Positions 1-8,439 of a stretch of 64,000 bases of DNA are shown here, piece after piece. Source of the stretch: Flavobacterium ardleyense (lineage in GTDB: Bacteria; Bacteroidota; Bacteroidia; Flavobacteriales; Flavobacteriaceae). Position 1 is the first letter of the stretch. Every line of letters starts with the position of its first letter. The stretch spans positions 682,001 to 746,000 of the forward strand of contig NZ_CP137891.1 in assembly GCF_033547075.1 (NCBI RefSeq), read 5' to 3'. Made by a program: the position numbers and the translations under genes. The notes below the pieces were generated by a model. It did not search any database. It had not been told where the DNA came from and worked only from the letters and a program-made list of their open reading frames with translations.

Positions 1-1
1 A

Positions 2-82
2 GTAGAAATTGACGGGGTGTTATTTATACTGCAAGACGAGAAAGCGAAAAACTTTTTAAGAAAGAGGAAGAGGAGTGTTTAG
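2..82 (+). CDS. 3' end of a gene entering from the left edge
   Basis: The first 27 codons of the window are open in one frame and end at a TAG. They encode a basic tail (ending RKRKRSV). Only the C-terminus is visible, so no family can be named. The open frame and a stop 310 bases before the next gene make a real gene end plausible but unproven. Confidence 0.35.
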   Translation, partial: VEIDGVLFILQDEKAKNFLRKRKRSV

Positions 83-392
83 TGTTTTTAGAAATTGTAA
101 ATCTTTCAAATAACCAAGGTCAAAAAACAACATTTCGTTTTAAAATAGATTTTTTTAGGGAGGGGATCTCATTAAGACGACGAGATTTTCAGTACCAATA
201 TGAAATGATGTTACCATCAATATCAAAATATCTAGATAACATCATCACTTACAGGATTTTAAAACTAATTTTCGTTTTAAATAGAATCAAAAATTCACTT
301 TTAAATAATTTGATATTATATAAACATTCACTCAATTCAAATTGGATGAATGTATCCAATTGCATATCTTGCACCTAAAAAATAGCATTTAA
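83..392. other. 310-base AT-rich gap, no gene recognised
   Basis: A 98-codon GTG-initiated frame crosses this gap, but its composition (rich in I, L, N, S with no domain-like pattern) looks like non-coding AT-rich sequence. Short reverse-strand frames are broken by stops. The gap presumably holds the promoter of the following operon, though I see no clear TAnnTTTG element close to the start at 393. Confidence 0.4.
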
Positions 393-1277
393 ATGATTTT
401 AAAATTTTCCGGTCATGACACCTTTCATTGTAGACAACAATGGCTTTCTAAAGGATTGCAATTTATTGAGAATCATGGATATAACTCTTTTAATAACACC
501 GAAGTCGCAATTTCAAATTTAGGAGTCGGTAAAAATATGGTGCAGTCAATTCAGCATTGGTTGCGAGCATTTGACTTGATTAGTGAAAATCACGAAATTA
601 AAGAGTTTGCAAGAGATATGTTTTTTGAACCAAAATCTTACGATCCTTATTTAGAAGATGAAGGAAGTTTATGGCTATTGCAATATAAAATCTGCAAGAC
701 ACAATATGCAAGCATCTATAATATAATTTTTGCCGAATATTTTAATGACAAATTGAATCTAGAATTTTCTGAATTTCAAATCATTCAGTTTATTGAAAGA
801 AAGATACGTGATAAAAGTGAAAGAGAAGTTAGTAAAAACACGCTTAGCTCCGATTTTAAAGCTTTTATAAAGCTATACACAACTCCTACAAAAACTTTAA
901 AAACTATAGAGGACGATTTCAATTCTCCTCTATTGGAACTTAATTTAATATCTCAATTATCTGCAACAGATGGTAGTGAAAAGCAGTTTAGATTGAATAA
1001 GGAAGATCGATCAAATATTCCTACAGCAATTTTTGCTTATTGTTTACTTGATCAATTTGATGGTAAAGAAATAGTAAATTACGACGAAGTTAGAAGGACT
1101 CTTGGAGCATACTTCTGCTTATCAAATGAATCCTTAGATAATCTAATTGATTTACTATCTACAGTTTATAGCGAATTCGTCTATAAAAACGATGCAGGTA
1201 TAAGGCAAATTCAGATCAAAGGATTAGATCAAAATTTTAAAAACGATTTATTGCAAGCATATTATGAAAAACAATAG
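393..1277 (+). CDS. sspB: DUF4007 family protein, SspB-like (DNA phosphorothioation)
   Basis: This 294-aa protein opens with the DUF4007 hallmark: FSGHDTF at residues 5-11, then an R..WL.KG pattern and LGVGKNMVQSI near residue 50. From memory, DUF4007 is the family of SspB, the nicking component of the SspABCD system that places sulfur in the DNA backbone of one strand. It is the first gene of a tight + strand operon. Its last 14 bases overlap the ATPase gene, and a PP-loop sulfurtransferase follows, which is the sspB-sspC-sspD order. The family call rests on the N-terminal motif and the context. DUF4007 proteins also occur in other defence loci, so the exact role is inferred. Confidence 0.8.
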   Translation: MILKFSGHDTFHCRQQWLSKGLQFIENHGYNSFNNTEVAISNLGVGKNMVQSIQHWLRAFDLISENHEIKEFARDMFFEPKSYDPYLEDEGSLWLLQYKICKTQYASIYNIIFAEYFNDKLNLEFSEFQIIQFIERKIRDKSEREVSKNTLSSDFKAFIKLYTTPTKTLKTIEDDFNSPLLELNLISQLSATDGSEKQFRLNKEDRSNIPTAIFAYCLLDQFDGKEIVNYDEVRRTLGAYFCLSNESLDNLIDLLSTVYSEFVYKNDAGIRQIQIKGLDQNFKNDLLQAYYEKQ

Positions 1278-4200
1278 TATCTCAACCAATATATTACGAG
1301 ACGAATCAAAGGATTTGAATTATGTTGTTACTCCAAACGCAATTCAGATTTATAATCGCATTTTTAAGACTTCATCAAGTAGCAATAAATCCTTTACTCT
1401 TATTGGAAATTACGGTACAGGGAAGTCCACATTTTTATGGGCGCTTGAAAAAAACCTACAACGACAAAAACTTTATTTTAGCAGCGACGCTAATTTTGAA
1501 GATAAAGAGTACGAGTTCATAAAATTGATTGGTGAAAATAATTCTCTACGTAATTCACTTTCTAAACTTCTATCGTCCAAAATATTATCTGCTTCAGAAA
1601 TTATAATTGAGTTAGAAAGTAGAAGAAAAAAGGCAGCGAAGAAAAATAAGGGAGTAGTTTTAATAATAGACGAATTTGGCAAGTTCTTAGAGTACATTAA
1701 TAAAACTAATGATGCCGACGACTTATATTTATTGCAGCTAATTTCAGAATGGGCGAATGACGATGAAAAAGAAGCTTACTTTATAATTTCCTTGCATCAA
1801 AGCTTTGTTTCATACGGTAGCAGCTTAGACGTTTCAGATAAACTTGAATGGGAAAAAATTAAAGGCCGTTTCGTTGAATTATTATTTAACGAACCCATTG
1901 AGCAGTTACTATTTTTTGCGTCTAAAAAATTGGAAGCGCATGTTTTACCTAACAAAAACTTTAATCGATTCAATCAATTAAACAAGCTAATTAAAAATAA
2001 TAATCTGGTTAATTATAGTGAAGAAACTAATAGTGATCTCGCACAGAAATTATATCCTTTAGACTGGTTATCTGCAAATATTCTTGTTCAAGCTCTTCAA
2101 AGATATGGGCAAAATGAAAGATCTTTGTTTACTTTTTTAGACGACAATTCAGATTTCTCGATTAGCAAATTCAAAGGCGACTTTTACTCCATTGCAAATG
2201 TTTATACATATCTAACCAATACTTTAGGTAGCGAAATTTATAGTTTAAGTAATCCTCATAGGTCGCAATGGCAGACTTGTTTTAGAGCACTTGAGAGAGC
2301 TGAACTTATTAAAGATATTGATTACAATTTATTGGCAGAGATTATTAAAACGATTTGTCTTACGGCGATATTTACAAAGCCATCTAGTTTACTCAATGAA
2401 GAAGTAGTAGCCAAATATATTCATTACACAAGTGAATTTCATATAGATGAAGTTGATGTAGCTATATCCAAATTGAAAGCCGCGGGAGTTTTAAGATTTT
2501 ATAATCACAGTAATAAACTTAATTTCCTTGAAGGAACCGACATCGATATTGAACAAGAATTAGCTGATGCAACTAAGGAAATTAATCCTGACTTTTCTCT
2601 TAAAGATGCTATTTCCGAATTGGTGGATTTTCCAATTATCCTTGTTAAAGAAAATTCTTTCAAAAACGGCACTCCGCGATTCTTTGAATTTAAAATATTA
2701 AATGATCTTAGCGATGTTTCGATTGCTGAAGGTGCCGTAGACGGCTACATCAATCTAATTTTTGACAGCAAAATTTCTGAAAAAGACATAAAAAAAGTTT
2801 CTAGTTCAGCAGGAAGTAACCTTTTTGTATCCTACAAAAACTCTAAAGAAATCTACAACGAAATCTTCGACATCAATAAATTAAAGCATTTAATTGAGAA
2901 ACATGCCGAGGATTTAAAAGCCAGAAAATTACTTATTAATGATTTAGAATTCCACAAACAGCAGCTGGAAAAGAAGGTTCTAAATAATTTATTTTTGTCG
3001 GATCAACAAAATGTGTGGTTATACAACGGCAAAAAACAAAATATTGATTCTAAGAAGACTTTAAATAAAACTCTTTCAAGAATCTGCGAAAATGAATTTA
3101 ACAGCAGCCCCGTCTTTAAAAATGAATTGGTAAACAAAGAGTTTCTAAGTACACAAATAAGCTCAGCAAGAAAATCATTCGTCAGACATTTGATGAATAA
3201 TGAATCTCAGCAGGACGTAGGATTTCCTTACGAAAAATTTCCCCCAGAGAAATCTATTTACATCACATTAGTGAGGGAAAACGGAATTCATAAAAAAAAT
3301 AGTACTGCCAAAAATTTTAGTTACCACAAACCAGACAACCCATCTTTTTTTCCTCTGTGGGATGAGTGTGAATCATTTTTAAAATCAGCAAATTCATCAA
3401 AGCGTAATCTTGGAGAACTATATGATGTTTTGACCAAAGCTCCATTCAAATTAAAGAGAGGCTTTATTGATTTTTGGATACCGCTATTCTTGATAATTAA
3501 GCGGGAGGATTTTGCGCTCTTTCATGAAATAAATGGTTTTGTACCATTTCTCAGCGACGATGTCTTTGATCTAATTCATAAATCTCCAACTAACTACTCT
3601 ATTAAAAGCTATGATGTAACTGGCTTAAAAATAAATGTTTTAGAAAGCTACAAAGAACTGGTTCAAGCATCTAGTGATGAGCAAGGAACAAGCAGCACTT
3701 TTCTTTCTATTTTTGGGAATTTTCTGCGGTTTTACAGAGGTCTCAACGAATATGCAATTAATACTAAAAAGATTTCTCCCAAGGCGATTCGTCTACGAGA
3801 AGCAATCAAGAATGCAAAAGACCCTGAGGACGCGCTTTTTAATCAATTCCCTTCAGCTTTAGAATTTCATTCCATATCTATAAGTGATGATGAAGAAATA
3901 TTGAAAACATATACTGCACATGTCGAGCAAGCAATTCGCGAAATACGAACTGCGTTTGACGATTTAATCGATAGAGTGGAACAAAAAATCATAGATTCTT
4001 TTGTCTGTGAATCAAAAGATTTTAAAGAATACAAAAAAGAAATCAATTCCAGACTCACCTCTATTAACAAAAGTCTTTTAGGAACACAACAATCTGTTTT
4101 TTACACAAGATTAATATCTCCATTAGACGATAGAGCTTCCTGGTTAAAATCAGTTGCTGATGCGGCTCTTGGAAAATCAATTGACAAAATGATTGATGAA

Positions 4201-4494
4201 GAAGAATTACTCCTAAATACTAACTTACAACACTATTTAGTTAGCCTTATTAGAGCCTCCGATTTGCATGTTTTCTCAAATAAAGACAACACCAAAATGA
4301 TTTCGATTGAGTTGGTTGGAACTTCTGGAAATATTATAAATGATAAAATTATAATTTCTAGTGAGCGTCATAAAGATTTTGATGTTTTAAAGGGCGAACT
4401 ACAAAATAGATTAGGTATTTTAGATGTTCATAAAAGAAAGCAGCTTTTGATGGAACTACTATCGAAAGAACTAAATGAAGAAATTGAATTATGA
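1264..4494 (+). CDS. sspC: Large P-loop ATPase, SspC-like
   Basis: This 1076-aa cytoplasmic ATPase has a Walker A motif GNYGTGKST at residues 48-56 and a Walker B VVLIIDE at 131-137, followed by FGKFLEY. The rest is a long, mostly helical region without a recognisable enzyme domain. In Ssp systems the ATPase SspC acts with the nickase SspB and the sulfurtransferase SspD in sulfur insertion. Size, position and coupling match: it overlaps sspB by 14 bases, and its stop overlaps the next start as ATGA (4491-4494). Large ATPases of this general type also occur in BREX-like loci, but the downstream DndC-like gene favours SspC. Confidence 0.78.
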   Translation: MKNNSISTNILRDESKDLNYVVTPNAIQIYNRIFKTSSSSNKSFTLIGNYGTGKSTFLWALEKNLQRQKLYFSSDANFEDKEYEFIKLIGENNSLRNSLSKLLSSKILSASEIIIELESRRKKAAKKNKGVVLIIDEFGKFLEYINKTNDADDLYLLQLISEWANDDEKEAYFIISLHQSFVSYGSSLDVSDKLEWEKIKGRFVELLFNEPIEQLLFFASKKLEAHVLPNKNFNRFNQLNKLIKNNNLVNYSEETNSDLAQKLYPLDWLSANILVQALQRYGQNERSLFTFLDDNSDFSISKFKGDFYSIANVYTYLTNTLGSEIYSLSNPHRSQWQTCFRALERAELIKDIDYNLLAEIIKTICLTAIFTKPSSLLNEEVVAKYIHYTSEFHIDEVDVAISKLKAAGVLRFYNHSNKLNFLEGTDIDIEQELADATKEINPDFSLKDAISELVDFPIILVKENSFKNGTPRFFEFKILNDLSDVSIAEGAVDGYINLIFDSKISEKDIKKVSSSAGSNLFVSYKNSKEIYNEIFDINKLKHLIEKHAEDLKARKLLINDLEFHKQQLEKKVLNNLFLSDQQNVWLYNGKKQNIDSKKTLNKTLSRICENEFNSSPVFKNELVNKEFLSTQISSARKSFVRHLMNNESQQDVGFPYEKFPPEKSIYITLVRENGIHKKNSTAKNFSYHKPDNPSFFPLWDECESFLKSANSSKRNLGELYDVLTKAPFKLKRGFIDFWIPLFLIIKREDFALFHEINGFVPFLSDDVFDLIHKSPTNYSIKSYDVTGLKINVLESYKELVQASSDEQGTSSTFLSIFGNFLRFYRGLNEYAINTKKISPKAIRLREAIKNAKDPEDALFNQFPSALEFHSISISDDEEILKTYTAHVEQAIREIRTAFDDLIDRVEQKIIDSFVCESKDFKEYKKEINSRLTSINKSLLGTQQSVFYTRLISPLDDRASWLKSVADAALGKSIDKMIDEEELLLNTNLQHYLVSLIRASDLHVFSNKDNTKMISIELVGTSGNIINDKIIISSERHKDFDVLKGELQNRLGILDVHKRKQLLMELLSKELNEEIEL

Positions 4495-5618
4495 GCGCAA
4501 TAAAACATGTTTTAGGAATTTCAGGTGGTAAGGACAGCGCTGCATTGGCGATATATATGAATAGAAAACATCCAGACATTGATGTCGAATATTATACTTG
4601 CGATACTGGAAAAGAGCTTACAGAAACTTACGATCTGATCAATAAATTAAATTCAGTTCTAGGAAAGAATATTCGCTTATATAAGTCTATAGATGACTTG
4701 AATTCTCCAGAAAAAAATCCATTTGATCACTTTTTAGCAATGTACGGGGGATATTTACCTTCTGCAACCGCTCGATGGTGTACCGGCAAAATGAAACTTG
4801 AACCTTTCGAAAATGAAATTGGAGACAAACCAACAATTTCTTACGTAGGAATTAGAGGAGATGAAAATCGCGAAGGTTATGTATCAAAAAAAGAAAATAT
4901 CCAATCAATCTTTCCATTCCGAAAAAACATTTGGAGCGAAGATGTAATTAAAAAATTTCTAGCAAATTCCAATATTGAATTTTTGAAAAGAGAATTTGAA
5001 CGAGTTTCATCTTCATCGCAACTTCAGATGATTTTGCAATATATCGAACAACCTATTTCCTTGCGTTTTACGCAGAAACAAAAATTAAACGCACTTTTAG
5101 ATACTGATGTAAAGTTATTCAACAGAGTGGTCTTCGAATTCCTGAAATCGACCGATTATCCAGTTGGTAAGCTTGAAAGCTTTTCGCTGATTGATAATGA
5201 CGAAGTTTTAGGAATAGATGAAATCTTTAAAGAACTAAAAGATTCAGGTGTCGGTATTCCTGCTTATTATTTACCCTTGGATTATACAGTTGAAATTGAT
5301 GGGGAAATAAAGACTGGCACATACTCTAGAAGCCGATCTGGATGTTTCTTTTGTTTCTATCAACAAAAAATCGAATGGGTTTGGTTATTAGAGCAACATC
5401 CAGAATTGTATGCCAAAGCAATGGAGTATGAAAAAGAAGGATATACTTGGACTATTGAACCACTAATTGATCTCAAAAAACCAGAAAGGGTTCAATCCAT
5501 AAAAAAAGAGCACTATTTAAGAATGCATAAAATCAAAACGAACGCAAAAAATTCTACTAGTTGGCAAGATGAAATCTTAGAAGCTGAAGGTGAAGGTTGT
5601 GCAAGTTGCTTTATATAA
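4491..5618 (+). CDS. sspD: PP-loop sulfurtransferase, DndC/SspD-like (PAPS reductase family)
   Basis: This 375-aa protein has the PP-loop SGGKDS at residues 11-16, typical of adenylating sulfurtransferases. Further signals are ARWCTGKMK with Cys97, a paired C285/C288 in SGCFFC, and a C-terminal C370/C373 pair. DndC and SspD use ATP, and in DndC an Fe-S cluster, to activate or transfer the sulfur delivered by a cysteine desulfurase to DNA. The cysteines seen could hold a cluster, although the ligand set is not proven. It starts inside the ATPase stop (ATGA), which implies translational coupling. It is distinct from assimilatory PAPS reductase because of its length, the large insert after residue 160 and its defence-island context. 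Confidence 0.85.
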   Translation: MSAIKHVLGISGGKDSAALAIYMNRKHPDIDVEYYTCDTGKELTETYDLINKLNSVLGKNIRLYKSIDDLNSPEKNPFDHFLAMYGGYLPSATARWCTGKMKLEPFENEIGDKPTISYVGIRGDENREGYVSKKENIQSIFPFRKNIWSEDVIKKFLANSNIEFLKREFERVSSSSQLQMILQYIEQPISLRFTQKQKLNALLDTDVKLFNRVVFEFLKSTDYPVGKLESFSLIDNDEVLGIDEIFKELKDSGVGIPAYYLPLDYTVEIDGEIKTGTYSRSRSGCFFCFYQQKIEWVWLLEQHPELYAKAMEYEKEGYTWTIEPLIDLKKPERVQSIKKEHYLRMHKIKTNAKNSTSWQDEILEAEGEGCASCFI

Positions 5619-5622
5619 ATTT

Positions 5623-6123
5623 ATGGCTTATAATATAGATTTTGCAAAAAGAGGTGAGTATTTAATACATATTAAAAAGTTTTTTTTGTATCCAAACAAT
5701 TGGAATGATACTACTAAGCAAATCCTCATTCCTTTAAAATGGAAAAAATTAAAATTCAATAAAGTAAATAAAAACAAAATACCAAAAAAGACTGGTTTAT
5801 ATTGTTTTATAGTTAATCCAAAATATAACAATTTTATAGCAACTAATTATTTGTTTTATATAGGAAAGACTAATAATTCGTTATTTACAAGATATGGAAA
5901 TTATTTAGATGAACAATCAGGAAAAGGGAAACCAAGAGATAAAGTTTATGAAATGTTGAATATTTATAAAGATGATATTTATTTTTATTATACTGAAATT
6001 TCACATAAAAGTGATGTAGATTTATATGAAGAAACGTTATTAAATGTATTTGTACCCCATGTAAATACAAGTATCCCTGAAGCAAAAATTAATACAGCTC
6101 TTAAAAACATTTATGAAAAATAA
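5623..6123 (+). CDS. GIY-YIG nuclease-like protein
   Basis: The protein is 166 aa from the ATG at 5623, four bases after the sspD stop. An upstream in-frame start at 5590 would put 11 extra residues inside sspD, so I prefer 5623. It shows a GIY-YIG core: TGLY at 57-60, FYIGKT at 78-83, Arg90 in the following helix, and a YEE pair at 135-137 that could supply the metal-binding glutamate. The N-terminal 50 residues are basic and unrecognised. GIY-YIG domains cut or nick DNA in homing, repair and restriction enzymes. Here the gene sits directly behind the modification genes and overlaps the DGQHR gene by 11 bases. Codon use is even more A/T-rich than in sspBCD. Confidence 0.65.
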   Translation: MAYNIDFAKRGEYLIHIKKFFLYPNNWNDTTKQILIPLKWKKLKFNKVNKNKIPKKTGLYCFIVNPKYNNFIATNYLFYIGKTNNSLFTRYGNYLDEQSGKGKPRDKVYEMLNIYKDDIYFYYTEISHKSDVDLYEETLLNVFVPHVNTSIPEAKINTALKNIYEK

Positions 6124-7375
6124 TACACTTAAGATACCTTGTCTAAAAGGAAAAATAGGAACTGACGATGATGGTTGGTTTTATTATACTGGTTTAATGT
6201 CTTTTAAAGAAATAGCAAATAGAGTTCAACTTCCTAAAGAAATTGATAAAAATTATTTAAATAATGATTTAAAACTTGGTGAATGGATTCAAAGAGATTT
6301 GGATAATAAAAAAACAAAATTGTTAGTTGAATATATAAATACCCAACCTCAAAGATTTTTCAATAGTTTAATATTAGGTATTTTTGACGGAGCACCGGTA
6401 TGGCAAGAGTTAAAAATTAGTAATCCAAATGACAGTGTAGATTTTTTTAGTGAAGATGAAGCAAAATATTTTTCATCTACAATGGGCGTTTTAACATTAG
6501 AAGGGAATGAAAAAATTTTCGCAATCGACGGTCAACATAGAGCAGTAGGTATAAGAGAAGCAATTAAAGATAATAAAGAAATATTAAATGATGAAGTTTC
6601 TGTTGTATTTCTAGCACATAGAATGACCATAGATGGAATAGAAAGAACTAGAAGATTGTTCACAACGTTAAACAGATATGCAAAACCAGTTGATTTAAGT
6701 GAAATTATTATCCTAAGTGAAGATGACAATAGTGCTATTATTACTAGAAGAATTATTGACGAATTTAAATTATTAGAAAATAAAATTTTAGTAAACAAAA
6801 GCCCTTCTATAAATGTAAATAATAAAGAATCATACACAAACATTAGAACTTTATATTCTACGGTTTTGACCTTATTAACAGACAAAAAAATTTTTAATAT
6901 AACAGTGGATGGATGTAATAGTGATTCTTTTATAAAAAATAGATTAAGTTCAACCGAGTTAGAAGAATTATACAAAAAAATATGTACTGAATTAGATGAT
7001 TATCTTAATGTCATTCCAGCATTTAAAAAATTCATAAAGGAAGGGGTAGTCGATAGAAAAAGTCATAATACAAATTTAATTTTCAGACCAATAGGTCAGC
7101 ATATTTTTTTTGACTTAGTAAAGATTGCCAAAAAATATGATAAATTAGAAGATGTTTTAGAATATTTTAAGAAAGACACTTTTAACTTAAACAACCCTGT
7201 TTGGAGAAAAATACTTTGGGATGAAGAATCCAATAACATTACAACTCAAAAAACAAGAATTAGATATTCCATTCTTCTAATGTTAGATTTTTTAAATATT
7301 AAATTTGTTAAAACAAAAAAAGATCAAGAATTATTTACAGATTTTGGATTTGATTCAAAAAGTGTTTTTAAATAA
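6113..7375 (+). CDS. DGQHR-domain protein, DndB-like
   Basis: This 420-aa protein contains the diagnostic AIDGQHRAVG (DGQHR at residues 139-143), followed by VVFLAHR and an RRLFTTLNRYAKPV segment. These are typical of the DGQHR/DndB family, related to ParB-like folds. In dnd loci DndB is a transcriptional regulator of the modification genes; other DGQHR proteins have no settled role. It is the last gene of the + strand operon and overlaps the GIY-YIG gene by 11 bases, so the two are probably translated together. It lacks a recognisable DNA-binding helix-turn-helix. A regulatory or modification-sensing role is inferred from family and position. Confidence 0.75.
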   Translation: MKNNTLKIPCLKGKIGTDDDGWFYYTGLMSFKEIANRVQLPKEIDKNYLNNDLKLGEWIQRDLDNKKTKLLVEYINTQPQRFFNSLILGIFDGAPVWQELKISNPNDSVDFFSEDEAKYFSSTMGVLTLEGNEKIFAIDGQHRAVGIREAIKDNKEILNDEVSVVFLAHRMTIDGIERTRRLFTTLNRYAKPVDLSEIIILSEDDNSAIITRRIIDEFKLLENKILVNKSPSINVNNKESYTNIRTLYSTVLTLLTDKKIFNITVDGCNSDSFIKNRLSSTELEELYKKICTELDDYLNVIPAFKKFIKEGVVDRKSHNTNLIFRPIGQHIFFDLVKIAKKYDKLEDVLEYFKKDTFNLNNPVWRKILWDEESNNITTQKTRIRYSILLMLDFLNIKFVKTKKDQELFTDFGFDSKSVFK

Positions 7376-7379
7376 TCAA

Positions 7380-7553
7380 TGTGAAATTATATAAAAAAAA
7401 TAAATTATTAAATTTACACAAGAAAGCCATTCCTTCTTTTTCAAATTATATTTTACCTTCTAAAAGTAAGTGCATTAACTCACATTCACTTATTTTTAAA
7501 AGGGATTTTATTTCTTCAGATCTAAACCATTTTTTATTTGTTTCGCTACCGCA
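7380..7553 (-). pseudogene. Relic of a small helix-turn-helix protein
   Basis: Reading the - strand from 7553 gives about 35 residues resembling a Bacteroidota MerR/excisionase-type HTH protein: KKWFRSEEIKSLLKIS, then ECELMHLLLEGKI. A TAA stop follows at 7446-7448, and the same frame continues as FEKEGMAFLCK, the usual end of such proteins. The N-terminal part is missing, and an in-frame TAG lies at 7554-7556. I read it as a decayed fragment trapped between the two convergent operons. Confidence 0.5.
7462..7497. terminator. Possible bidirectional terminator between convergent operons
   Basis: AAAAGTAAGTG at 7462-7472 can pair with CACTTATTTTT at 7487-7497 around a 14-base loop with one G-T pair, with A and T tracts on the two sides. 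It lies between the converging ends at 7375 and 7546, where terminators are needed. The stem is A/T-rich and the loop is long. Confidence 0.35.
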
Positions 7554-7947
7554 CTATTCTACTTATCAGATACTCTTTAATATCTGAATCGTGAAATAAT
7601 CGTGTAAGTATTCGGTCCATTTTTATACTTTCTATTTTTGACTGCAGCTCTAAGTTATTCCTATAATCATTAATGACATCACTAGTAGTTAACTGCAAGT
7701 ATTCACGATTGACAAAAGCTTTTAATGGCAAACCTATCGTATTGTTTTTTGAAACAAATACGTTTTTATGCTGCTTCCATACTTGTTGAAATTCAATATT
7801 TAAAACATTGATTTCTGTTGTATCACTTTTAGAAATAGAATAAATATTAGATAGAGCTATCAATAAAATTATTTGATGCGGAGCAAGGTTCCCTCTAGCT
7901 TTATCTCTTTTTAAATTATCAATAAATTTTGCTGGATTTATCTTCAA
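7546..7947 (-). CDS. Unrecognised 133-aa protein, last gene of the effector operon
   Basis: I do not recognise this protein as a whole. Near the N-terminus it has LAPHQIILLIALSNIY, resembling the PHK-x-LLLLAL segment at the start of many HNH-type restriction nucleases, but no HNH or other catalytic motif follows in its 133 residues. No membrane segment or signal peptide is visible. Its ATG overlaps the stop of the previous gene (7944-7947), so it is translationally coupled. It could be a small accessory or specificity subunit, or a nuclease reduced to its N-terminal domain. Confidence 0.6.
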   Translation of the reverse strand: MKINPAKFIDNLKRDKARGNLAPHQIILLIALSNIYSISKSDTTEINVLNIEFQQVWKQHKNVFVSKNNTIGLPLKAFVNREYLQLTTSDVINDYRNNLELQSKIESIKMDRILTRLFHDSDIKEYLISRIVR

Positions 7948-8438
7948 CTTTTTGAAGCGTTTTCATAGATCGTTGATAATGCAAATGGGTCATCAAAAAG
8001 AGTAGAATCGTTATCATATTCCTTCCTTAAATAATGTAAACCACCGAGTGCGAATTGATCACATATTTCTTTTACCTTTTTTAGCAATTCAGATAGACCA
8101 TTATAGTTTTCAAGGATCTTTTCGCGTGAATTCAACTCTAGTTCGTTAATAATATCTTCTCTCCCGATAACTCTTGCAATACAATATTTATATTGGTTAA
8201 TATTTTGATTTGACCAATTAGGCATTTTTTGATGCTTATTTTCAAAACCCTTATAATGACGAGAATTGATATTTAATCCAATCATTAAGCAATATATGTA
8301 CCCTTCATACCAACTTGTTAAATAATTGCCCATCTTACCTTTTGGAAAATCGGAACCAGTTGTACTACTAAATTTGTTAATAAAAGATTCGTATTCTTTA
8401 TCTATGTACAATGAATGACCAAATATTATACTATCCAT
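7944..8438 (-). CDS. Unrecognised 164-aa protein of the effector operon
   Basis: This is a soluble, probably helical protein with no motif I can assign. Visible features are a tryptophan/tyrosine-rich stretch (LTSWYEGYIYCLMIGL) around residues 41-56 and a polar C-terminus. It lies one base after the SMC-like ATPase gene and overlaps the next gene by four bases, so it probably works with the ATPase. It has neither the size nor the pattern I would expect of DndE. Confidence that it is a gene is high because of the operon packing; its function is unknown. Confidence 0.65.
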   Translation of the reverse strand: MDSIIFGHSLYIDKEYESFINKFSSTTGSDFPKGKMGNYLTSWYEGYIYCLMIGLNINSRHYKGFENKHQKMPNWSNQNINQYKYCIARVIGREDIINELELNSREKILENYNGLSELLKKVKEICDQFALGGLHYLRKEYDNDSTLFDDPFALSTIYENASKS

Positions 8439-8439
8439 C

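Noticed and set aside
82..378. 98-aa GTG-start frame
   Set aside because: AT-rich composition with no domain-like pattern, and it crosses a gap likely to hold a promoter.
393..5618. BREX or other ATPase-based defence locus
   Set aside because: DUF4007 plus P-loop ATPase plus a DndC-like PP-loop protein fits Ssp better; no PglX methyltransferase, PglZ or BrxL is present.
6532..6975. 147-aa reverse frame inside the DGQHR gene
   Set aside because: It is antisense to a well-supported gene; its hydrophobic look comes from reverse reading of AT-rich codons.
7381..7587. 68-aa + strand frame after the DGQHR gene
   Set aside because: It is the complement of a better-supported HTH relic and of the 3' end of the 133-aa gene.
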